In this document: positions 1 through 5,665 of the stretch, piece after piece
Layout of the letters: each line of letters begins with the position of its first letter
Numbering within the stretch: the stretch's first letter is position 1
Source of the DNA: Desulfuromonadaceae bacterium
Lineage (GTDB): Bacteria > Desulfobacterota > Desulfuromonadia > Geobacterales > Pseudopelobacteraceae
Length of the DNA: 7,765 nucleotides
Direction: 5' to 3'
Assembly: GCA_028686145.1 (NCBI GenBank)
Contig: JAQUCQ010000151.1
Coordinates: forward strand, 1-7,765
The notes under the pieces: generated by a model
Databases searched by the model: none
What the model saw: only the letters and a program-made list of their open reading frames with translations
What the model was told of the DNA's origin: nothing
Program-made: the position numbers and the translations under genes

Positions 1-569
1 CACCGATCCTGTACTTCTGTCAGGATATGAAAGGATATGGCTGGTTGTTCCGGAAAGGAAAGTATCTCAATATTGGCCTTGGGCGTAAAGATACGAATAA
101 TATAACCCGCCATACCAAGAATTTCTGCTCTTTTGCCGAACAGCAGGGAGGGTTTCAGGACGGTTTGCCCGTCAGACTCCAGGGGCATGCATATCGATTG
201 TACGCAAGGGAGGGGAGGCGCCATTGTTGCGGTGACGGAGCAATACTGATCGGTGATGCCGCCGGAGTCGCATACCCTGATAGTGGAGAGGGGATTCTGC
301 CGGCAATTGAATCAGCTCTGCTGGCCTCGGAAACTATCCTCGCGGCCAACTGCAATTATAGTTGCGATAACCTGGAGCCATATGCTGTACGGCTGGGCAG
401 CTGCTTTGGGAACGAACATCCGCAAGTGTCATCGTTGCCGGCCTTCTCCCGAATATCTTGCTTTCTCGGAACCAAACTGCTCTCTAATAGCTGGTTTGCC
501 CGACATATCGTTCTTGATCGCTGCTTTCTCCATACAGACCGAAAGGCTTTTAATGCGGATCATCATTAG
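1..569 (+). CDS. Geranylgeranyl reductase family FAD-dependent oxidoreductase, C-terminal part (5' end outside window)
   Basis: The reading frame is open from base 3, before the first ATG at 27, so the gene begins upstream of the window; about 188 C-terminal residues are present and the stop is TAG at 567-569. The stretch FCQDMKGYGWLFRKGKYLNI, followed by GLGR, is typical of the substrate-side sheet of the geranylgeranyl reductase/FixC-like flavoproteins (COG0644 type). The hallmark GDAAG at nt 252-266, inside an ILIGDAAG strand and followed by PDSGEGI and a helix, is the motif that contacts the FAD ribityl/pyrophosphate in this fold. The N-terminal dinucleotide-binding GxGxxG motif must lie outside the window. 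Family members reduce isoprenoid double bonds or other hydrophobic substrates using reduced flavin; the substrate here cannot be told. The gene is convergent with the next one, with a hairpin between them. Family assignment is fairly sure, exact substrate unknown. Confidence 0.85.
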   Translation, partial: PILYFCQDMKGYGWLFRKGKYLNIGLGRKDTNNITRHTKNFCSFAEQQGGFQDGLPVRLQGHAYRLYAREGRRHCCGDGAILIGDAAGVAYPDSGEGILPAIESALLASETILAANCNYSCDNLEPYAVRLGSCFGNEHPQVSSLPAFSRISCFLGTKLLSNSWFARHIVLDRCFLHTDRKAFNADHH

Positions 570-660
570 CGACATGGATAGAGATTGCAGATGATATTAA
601 ATATTTTTTAACTTCAGCTGATATCAAAAAGCGTACGGGATCAGTGACTGTAAAAATAGC

Positions 661-691
661 ATGGGGGCAGGCCGTATAGGTCTGCCCCCAT
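661..691 (-). terminator. Strong hairpin terminator between convergent genes
   Basis: A perfect 10-bp stem (ATGGGGGCAG at 661-670 with CTGCCCCCAT at 682-691) extends by two further pairs plus one G-T wobble to a 5-base loop (674-678). Read on the minus strand, the stem lies downstream of the small secreted-protein gene and is followed after four bases by a run of five T (652-656). On the plus strand it is followed by a weaker TTCTT. It probably ends transcription of the minus-strand gene mainly and may also stop readthrough from the reductase gene. Confidence 0.85.
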
Positions 692-722
692 TCTTAATGG
701 AGTATCTACTGCAATGAGCAGG

Positions 723-1004
723 TTAAGGTCCGTAAAGCAAATTGTTGAGCATGTCATCGGTTTCTTTCAGCTTGTTTTGAAGCTTCTTGAGCTCATCGGC
801 GGTATAAACTTTCTGTCCCTTCTTAATTTCAGCATTCAGCTTATCCATCTTTTGCTGGATGCTCATGGTCGCATCCTTGCATCCTTGCGAAATAAGCAGG
901 CATTCATCTCTTTTTGTTTCGGACATCCCCTTGTCGTCGGCAAAAGAAACTCCAAGTCCCATACATGTTACTGCCAGTACTAAACTTACCACTAATCTTT
1001 TCAT
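723..1004 (-). CDS. Small secreted two-cysteine protein of unknown function
   Basis: This is a 93-residue protein. Residues 1-22 form a clear signal peptide: MKR, then a hydrophobic core, with likely cleavage after SFA. The mature part of about 70 residues is strongly charged and probably helical or coiled-coil (about 45-90, rich in K, E, L, Q). It carries two cysteines, C35 and C42 (CX6C), which could form a disulfide in the periplasm. A third cysteine (C14) sits inside the hydrophobic core but lacks a good lipobox, so a lipoprotein is unlikely. The start is supported by GGAGG at 1011-1015, six bases before the ATG. It is a single-gene unit with its own putative promoter and a strong terminator. 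I do not recognise a named family. An 8-base tandem duplication (871-888) lies in the codons around the second cysteine. Confidence 0.85.
   Translation of the reverse strand: MKRLVVSLVLAVTCMGLGVSFADDKGMSETKRDECLLISQGCKDATMSIQQKMDKLNAEIKKGQKVYTADELKKLQNKLKETDDMLNNLLYGP
871..888. repeat. 8-base tandem duplication inside the small secreted protein gene
   Basis: On the plus strand, GCATCCTT occurs as GCATCCTTGCATCCTTGC, two 8-base units plus two bases. It covers codons for the QGCKDA stretch at the second cysteine. Because the unit length is not a multiple of three, gain or loss of one unit would shift the frame. Two copies are few for a true slippage switch. Confidence 0.5.
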
Positions 1005-1040
1005 GACAAACCTCCATAGTAAATTTCTAATACTGTATTA

Positions 1041-1068
1041 CTTCTACCAGACAAATATAATCTGTCAA
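1041..1068 (-). promoter_or_regulatory. Putative sigma70-type promoter (extended -10) for the small secreted protein
   Basis: On the minus strand, a perfect TTGACA (plus 1063-1068) is followed after 16 bases by TAGAAG (1041-1046), which is preceded by TGG, giving a TGn extended -10 element. The -10 matches the consensus at four of six positions. Predicted transcription would start about 30 bases before the ATG, leaving room for the GGAGG ribosome site. An imperfect palindrome, TCTGTCAATGTCAGA (1061-1075), overlaps the -35 box and could be an operator. This rests on pattern only. Confidence 0.4.
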
Positions 1069-1075
1069 TGTCAGA

Positions 1076-1185
1076 CGTCATAATTATTAATAATAGTTGT
1101 TGAATTATGGAATTAATTTATAAAAATAAATATTAATATAAGAAAATAATATTACAAAAACCACATAATACTAATATGCATTAAC
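1076..1185. other. AT-rich spacer downstream of the acyloxyacyl hydrolase gene
   Basis: This stretch is strongly AT-rich compared with its surroundings and has no coding signal. It contains a 7-bp all-A/T inverted repeat (AATATTA at 1129-1135, TAATATT at 1147-1153). On the minus strand the repeat is followed by TATTTTTATA, which might give weak termination for the gene ending at 1186. No GC-rich stem is present, so a standard terminator is not supported. Confidence 0.4.
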
Positions 1186-1743
1186 TTAAAAAGCGTAACT
1201 TATTCCAAATAAGTGCGTATCAAGGCCGGGGTTGGGAGTGCCTTTTGGATAGAAAATGTGCCCGTTTGATATGTGCAACAACCTGTAGCCAATCTTGATA
1301 TTATTACTAAAACGGTAGTTAAGCCCCATGTAGGCACCAAACAAAACAATACTCCCGAAATCCTGTTTGCCAAAATGACGTCTTCCCAGAATGTCGGCAT
1401 TAATGCCGACATCTGCAGCCAAGCCGATCCCTTGCTTGTAGAGAATAAGGCCGGGACCGGCTGAAGTGATAATGCTGGTTTCTCCTCCGCCACTCAGAAC
1501 CCCGAGCGAGAAATCAGCTTTCGGCTTAACTCCCCACCCTGATGAATTGTGCCAATCCCACGGCAGGCCATATACCGCAAACGCGTCATACTGATGAAAA
1601 TATTCATGTTTCTTGTTCGCTGGAATGGCTATTCTTACGCCGACCTCGTTCCACTCTGACTCTGATTCCGCTGAGTGGCTGACAGCAGGAAAAACACAAA
1701 CAATGAATAAAATAAGAAGTAATTCACTAAGAAGTACTCGCAT
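1186..1743 (-). CDS. Acyloxyacyl hydrolase, PagL-type lipid A 3-O-deacylase homologue
   Basis: This 185-residue protein has a signal peptide (about residues 1-25, hydrophobic core LLLILFIVCVFPAV) and alternating beta-strands ending in a C-terminal phenylalanine (ISYAF), as expected of an outer-membrane beta-barrel. The PagL signature is near the end: His157-Ile-Ser159-Asn160, then an NPGLD motif. In PagL the catalytic His and Ser are followed 14 residues after the His by a Glu; here the corresponding NPGLD acid is Asp175, 18 residues after His157, with a longer connecting loop. PagL removes the 3-O-linked acyl chain of lipid A in the outer membrane. The start is supported by AAGGAG at 1750-1755, six bases before ATG. 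It appears to be a single-gene unit with long spacers on both sides. The family call is good; activity on lipid A is inferred, and the Glu-to-Asp difference makes it less certain. Confidence 0.85.
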   Translation of the reverse strand: MRVLLSELLLILFIVCVFPAVSHSAESESEWNEVGVRIAIPANKKHEYFHQYDAFAVYGLPWDWHNSSGWGVKPKADFSLGVLSGGGETSIITSAGPGLILYKQGIGLAADVGINADILGRRHFGKQDFGSIVLFGAYMGLNYRFSNNIKIGYRLLHISNGHIFYPKGTPNPGLDTHLFGISYAF

Positions 1744-2100
1744 ACAACGCTCCTTGAGAATAAATTTGCTAGCCTTTTTACTAGCCCTTAATCATGTGTT
1801 TTTACCAGTTATTTACATTTACGTTTGGCAGATTGTTGATGCCGAAAACCGCTTGAGGACATCATTAGTGTTGTAGCGACAGGCATCATACGCAATGCCA
1901 AACTTACACACTATTAACTGTGTAAATAGTAGCATCTTAGGATAACTATGCAAGCTGAGGATGTTAAGAAAAAACGCAAAAAGATAATAATTTTTTTGAG
2001 GTGAAAAGCTGAGATGATACGGCGCTTGCAGAACTTATTTCTATTTTGTATCTGCTGAATTTTCGAATAGTGCTGTTGACTGTTGATCCCGCTACTTGGA
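1744..2100. other. 357-base intergenic region with short inverted repeats
   Basis: No convincing gene is seen. The stretch separates the 3' end of the histidine kinase gene from the acyloxyacyl hydrolase start and should hold the hydrolase promoter and the end of the kinase transcript. It contains an inverted repeat at 1904-1925, a GGCAT/ATGCC pair at 1882-1899, a GCTAG/CTAGC pair close to the hydrolase ribosome site (1768-1772, 1781-1785), and A/T-rich runs at about 1970-2000. No clear -35/-10 pair and no GC-rich stem with a T-run could be found. Confidence 0.5.
1904..1925. repeat. 7-bp perfect inverted repeat upstream of the acyloxyacyl hydrolase gene
   Basis: TTACACA (1904-1910) and TGTGTAA (1919-1925) are exact reverse complements separated by eight bases. 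A second interleaved pair, CTATT (1911-1915) and AATAG (1925-1929), overlaps it, so two alternative hairpins are possible. No T-run follows on either strand, so this looks more like a protein-binding site than a terminator. Its function is unknown. Confidence 0.4.
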
Positions 2101-4041
2101 TTAAGCAGCCTGCATAACTCTGCGCAGTTCTGTCTCAAGCACATTAAGGCTGTACGGTTTACGAATAAACCCGGAAGGGGCGTGGTTGGTGATGCGATCA
2201 CTTAGCTCTTCTTCGTTGAAACCGCTTGAAATGATAACCTTTATATCTGGCCTGATGCGGTAGATTTCTTTCATGGCTGCGATCCCATCCATATTTGGCA
2301 TGATCAGATCCATGAGGACAACAACAATTTCATCAGCATGTTCGCGGAACTTGGCAATGGCATCAACGCCGTCACAGGCGGTAATTACTGTGTAGCCGCA
2401 GTGTTTAACCATCGTTGTACAGACTTTTAGGACGGATTTTTCATCATCGACAACCAGAGCCATGCCGGAAAGCTCGTGTTGCCGGGAGATCTCTGTTTTG
2501 GCCGGGGAAGCAACTGGTGCTTGAATCGCGGCCGGCGGGGCCGATTCCGGGATCGGGAACAGCACTCTGAAGGTTGTGCCCGTACCGGGCTTGCTTTCCA
2601 CAAACAAGGCACCACGGTGAGTCCTCATTATCCCGTTGACGGCAGACATTCCCAGGCCGCGTCCGGTAAATTTCGTGGTAAAGAAAGGGTCAAAAAGGCG
2701 CTTAAGGGTTTCCTCATTCATGCCGCAGCCATTATCGCTGATCTCTAAAAATGCATAACGCCCCGGTTCCGGTTTGTCATTCAGCAGGCTGGCAGCCAGG
2801 CATACGTGGTCGCAATTCTGCGTGCCGGTAGTGATCGTGATCGAACCTGGCTGTTCCTGAATCGACTCCACGGCATTGGTGATCAGGTTCATGACTATCT
2901 GTTGAATGTGAGCTTCATCTGCCAGAATGAACGGAAGTTCCGGCGAGAGGTGTAGATCAAATGAAATCACTCTGGAGGTGGCCGAATTTACAATTTCGAC
3001 ATTTTCCCTGATCAGGCTATTCAGGTAAATTTCCTTTTTAGTGATTACTCCCTTACCGACATAAGTCAACATCAGGTTGGTGAGCAGGGCTGCATGTTTA
3101 GCCGAGGTCATGGCGTTGCTAATATACTTCTGAGCCGTAGAGGCAGCATCAAGTTTCAGCGAGGCAAGCTCCATATTGCCGCACATGGACTGGAGCAGGT
3201 TGTTGAAATCGTGGGCAATCCCGCCTGCCATCACCCCGAGGCTTTCCAACTTCTGGGTTTGGAGTATCTGGCGTTCAAGATTCAGACGTTCTTCCTGAAG
3301 GCTGCTGTTTTCCTCGCCTCGTTGCTGTAATGTTCTCGCCAGGTTATTAACGGCGCGGGCCGCCTGTCCGGCTTCATCATCAGATTCAATGCTGATCCGA
3401 GAGTTGAAGTCGCCATCTTTCATGGTATCTATGCCATGCACAAGGACATTGAATGAACGGGTTACCTGCCGGAGTACCATGTAGCTAAGAAGAGAAACCG
3501 ACAACCAGAAGACAAGGGCAATACCGGTTGAAACCACAACCAGAGTGCGGATCATGCGAGTCAGATCTCCCGTGCCCCGTTCAATACGCACGGTGCCGAT
3601 GAGGGAACCGGGAATGTTGTGCTTCTCGCTGGAGATCATATCAGATGGGCTGTTGCCAAAGGGGATGCTACGCACCTCCGCTGATTCGTTGAGAATAGTA
3701 GTTGCTGTATCGGTAGACGGGTTTTGGATATCCGTCACTACTCTGCCGTCAGTGGTGGCAATAACCACCCTGCGGATTTCCGCCCTGTGGGCTGCTTCCT
3801 CGGCCAGCTGTTTCAGAACTTCGGTGTTCTCGGCGTACAGCGGGAGCCGGACTGAATCGGCCAGATACTGGGTGAGCAGGCGTATCTGGATGGTAGCATG
3901 CTCACGTTTCTCACGGATTTCGGTGATAATGTACAGGGTGCAGAAAATGATGGTGATGAGCGCGGTTAACAGGGTGAAGGCGCCAAAAAGTTTTAGCTGG
4001 AAATTGGACCGAAAGCGGGACAGGAGCGCATGTGGTGACAT
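2101..4041 (-). CDS. Membrane hybrid sensor histidine kinase with C-terminal receiver domain
   Basis: This 646-residue protein senses outside the cytoplasm and signals by phosphotransfer. In order: a membrane segment (about 18-40), an extracytoplasmic domain (about 41-165), a second membrane segment (about 166-190), HAMP (about 191-245), a short coiled coil, a HisKA dimerisation domain with phospho-acceptor His277 in GGIAHDFNN, and an HATPase domain. The HATPase has an N-box with Asn385 and Asn389, Asp436 in the DNGCGM G1 box, an F-box DPFFTTK and the G2 motif GRGLG at 460-464. After a Pro/Ala-rich linker (about 498-515) comes a receiver domain (about 525-640) with acidic pair Asp532/Asp533, phospho-acceptor Asp578 (LMDLIMPNMDG), Ser605/Ser606 and Lys628. 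All residues needed for kinase and receiver function are present. The protein has no DNA-binding output, so a separate partner is needed; none is visible here. ATG is preceded by AAAGGG (4049-4054), which overlaps the stop of the upstream binding-protein remnant; the 11-base gap indicates one operon. Confidence 0.95.
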   Translation of the reverse strand: MSPHALLSRFRSNFQLKLFGAFTLLTALITIIFCTLYIITEIREKREHATIQIRLLTQYLADSVRLPLYAENTEVLKQLAEEAAHRAEIRRVVIATTDGRVVTDIQNPSTDTATTILNESAEVRSIPFGNSPSDMISSEKHNIPGSLIGTVRIERGTGDLTRMIRTLVVVSTGIALVFWLSVSLLSYMVLRQVTRSFNVLVHGIDTMKDGDFNSRISIESDDEAGQAARAVNNLARTLQQRGEENSSLQEERLNLERQILQTQKLESLGVMAGGIAHDFNNLLQSMCGNMELASLKLDAASTAQKYISNAMTSAKHAALLTNLMLTYVGKGVITKKEIYLNSLIRENVEIVNSATSRVISFDLHLSPELPFILADEAHIQQIVMNLITNAVESIQEQPGSITITTGTQNCDHVCLAASLLNDKPEPGRYAFLEISDNGCGMNEETLKRLFDPFFTTKFTGRGLGMSAVNGIMRTHRGALFVESKPGTGTTFRVLFPIPESAPPAAIQAPVASPAKTEISRQHELSGMALVVDDEKSVLKVCTTMVKHCGYTVITACDGVDAIAKFREHADEIVVVLMDLIMPNMDGIAAMKEIYRIRPDIKVIISSGFNEEELSDRITNHAPSGFIRKPYSLNVLETELRRVMQAA

Positions 4042-4052
4042 TGTCAGGCCCT

Positions 4053-4577
4053 TTAATGGGTAGGAAATTTATTCATCTTGACAAAGAGAGAACCAAACTT
4101 CTTCAGAACCGAATTGTTTGTCTTGTAGCCTGTGCCGTGCGGGTATCGCACAGCCATGGCGGAAGGATTGCTGCCATCGAGAATTGCTGCAGCCATGGTA
4201 CCTCCCTGGCGTCCCAGTTCGACGGGATTTATTTCAACAACTGCCGCAGCTCCCAAGCCAAGATAGCTGCCGGCAAAAGAGATCACCGGAATGTGCTGTT
4301 CCTGGCCGAAACGGAAGTAGGCTTCGACCGTTTCCCGGGCAACTGCGGTGACATCGGGCAGCATCCAGAGTGCATCCACTTTTCCGGCCAGCGAGGATAA
4401 CTGGGCCAAGGTATCACGTGGCGTCGATACTTCACGGGTAATCAGCTCGATACTCGCCTTTTCGGCCATTTGCCGGGCGTAACGCACGTACCAACCGCTT
4501 CTGGCTTGATTGTAGATAACTTCGACACGGTTGGTATCCATCGTCTGGAAGATGGTAATATAGCGTTCCGGCGGTAC
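4053..4577 (-). pseudogene. ABC-type substrate-binding protein, C-terminal half only (truncated by fusion)
   Basis: Homology to the ABC_sub_bind family (periplasmic binding proteins of the PF04392 type) begins at about 4577 with VPPERYITIFQTM and continues through VEVIYNQARSGWYVRYARQM, DALWMLPD, IPVISFAGSYLGLGAAAVVE and GRQGGTMAAAIL to the stop at 4053. About 175 residues remain. Full-length members are around 300-330 residues and start with a signal peptide; both the signal and the first lobe are missing. The first in-frame ATG (4541) lies inside the family homology, has no recognisable ribosome site and is followed by no signal peptide, so any product would stay in the cytoplasm as half a protein. 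Upstream the frame meets a stop at 4586-4584. No permease or ATPase gene is adjacent, so even the intact protein was probably an orphan sensor or receptor partner. Immediately downstream is the hybrid kinase. Confidence 0.8.
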
Positions 4578-5389
4578 TCGTTGTTATCATGGATAAATCC
4601 CCAGTTTCGAGGTGGGCCAACGTTCGCTTCATCCAACCCTGGAGTGGCTGCCAGATGTGACATGCCGAGGGTTACAGTGCCGTTGCCCGGCAGGGTGTAG
4701 ACAAGTTTGCCGTACAGGTTGTTCAGGTTGGTGGCTGTGTTGGGAGAGAAGCCGTCAGAGCGGAGGTTGCCTGCGGTCAGGTAATAGCCGAGGCGGTTTT
4801 TGGTGCCGCTCAGTTCAGCGCGGCTGTCGGCGGTGAATTTGGAACCGATAGAGCCGGAAACCATTCCCGAGACAGCTCGCTCCGGGTTCGGCGCTTTGGT
4901 GATGATGTTGATTACGCCACTAAGGGCCGGTCCCCATGTGGCAGATGCTGCTCCCTTGATAATCTCTATTCGTTCGATCTGTTGAACCGGAATCAAGCCG
5001 GGCCATGCTACATTCTGATCAAAATCGTTTTGGCGAATACCATCGATTAGTACCAACATCGTATTGCTTAAGGCTCCCTGGACATTGAAGAAAGTAAAGG
5101 TGCTCGGAGTGCGGAGGTAGTCGAGCTGAATGCCGGGAACGGTCTGCAGTACTTCGGCCAGTGTGTGCGCGTTGAGACGAACAATGTCGGTGGCGGTAAT
5201 GACAGTGACGCTTTCGGCAGTTCTGGAAGTTGGTTGGGGAATATGAGAGGTGGAAGCGAGTATTTTTTCTGGCGTGTCGGTGAAGCCAAGGGTCTCAAGC
5301 GGATCGTTGTCGGCAAAAACAGGTAATGCACCGCAAAGCAGGAATGTCAGCAGCACAAAAAGCAGTTTTTGTGAGACAGTATGACTCAA
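4442..5389 (-). pseudogene. TonB-dependent receptor, signal peptide and plug only; frame runs into the binding-protein gene
   Basis: The frame encodes 315 residues. Residues 1-27 are a signal peptide (LLFVLLTFLLCGALPVFA). Residues about 58-170 are a TonB-receptor plug: ESVTVITATDI, LAEVLQTVPGIQL, VLIDGIRQ, IERIEIIKGAAS and WGPALSGVINIITK. The next hundred residues are the first barrel strands, ending with HDNNEYRR at residue 274 (nt 4568). From there the frame continues about 41 codons out of frame through the binding-protein gene to the stop at 4444-4442, giving a non-homologous basic tail. Receptors of this class are usually 600-750 residues with a 22-strand barrel, so most of the barrel is absent and transport is not possible. 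The start is TTG at 5389, supported by AGGAA at 5396-5400 with six-base spacing; the in-frame stop at 5407-5405 excludes an earlier start. The intact gene would have imported a ligand (metal chelate, vitamin or similar; not identifiable). Confidence 0.85.
4568..4579 (-). other. Deletion/fusion junction between receptor and binding-protein genes
   Basis: Receptor-like sequence in one frame (ending EYRR) and binding-protein-like sequence in another frame (beginning VPPERYI) meet within these twelve bases, which can be read as belonging to either gene. Such overlap is what a deletion through a short shared sequence would leave. The exact breakpoint cannot be fixed without an intact relative. Confidence 0.7.
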
Positions 5390-5665
5390 TTCAGATTCCT
5401 GTTCCTATCCCATTGCAATACTTACGTCTAGTACCACACAATAGATAACAAAAGCTGTAGTCGATTGTACACAAAAAAAGCTGCACGAATACCCTAGAAA
5501 TACATCAGATGGCAGTAGACTACCCTCTATTGTTCCGTTTCTTTAACAAACTGAACACGGCCAGTATCAATGGTGTGGATTACCGCCGGCCCATGCTGGA
5601 TGCTTCTCTGGAAACAATTGTGCGGCAGGATTTGAAACAAGGGCATCAGTAACCATTAAGAGAAT
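5390..5665. other. 276-base gap upstream of the broken receptor gene
   Basis: This gap separates the diguanylate cyclase stop from the receptor start and should hold the receptor operon promoter. A TACAAT -10-like box on the minus strand (plus 5464-5469) lies next to a T7 run (plus A-run 5473-5479), but no matching -35 was found. No strong hairpin terminator for the cyclase is visible, so readthrough is possible. The right half carries a short coding-like stretch on the plus strand, listed separately. Confidence 0.4.
5509..5652 (+). CDS. Possible small ORF or 3' gene remnant, unknown
   Basis: ATG at 5509 opens a 47-residue frame (MAVDYPLLFRFFNKL to RQDLKQGHQ) ending at TAA 5650-5652. Its composition and codon choice look protein-like (for example NGVDYRRPMLDASLETIVRQ), but there is no ribosome site before the ATG and no promoter. 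It lies on the strand opposite to all nearby genes. It may be the tail of a gene whose front was lost, a true small gene, or chance. I do not recognise the family. The frame is open back to 5461, but the sequence before the ATG does not look coding. Confidence 0.3.
   Translation: MAVDYPLLFRFFNKLNTASINGVDYRRPMLDASLETIVRQDLKQGHQ

Noticed and set aside
1882..1899. GGCAT/ATGCC hairpin as terminator of the kinase operon
   Set aside because: The stem is only five pairs with an eight-base loop, has no T-run on the minus strand, and lies about 200 bases past the stop.
1914..2201. Minus-strand frame of 95 codons in the intergenic region
   Set aside because: It starts inside the kinase receiver domain in another frame, and its later part falls in A/T-rich non-coding DNA with low-complexity residues.
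3545..4063. Long plus-strand frame of 172 codons
   Set aside because: It is antisense to the sensor and membrane part of the hybrid kinase, whose minus-strand product has clear domains; the plus-strand protein is Arg/Ser-rich without recognisable motifs.
5390..5508. Riboswitch (cobalamin type) before the TonB receptor
   Set aside because: The leader is short and no B12-box-like or other conserved riboswitch core was seen.
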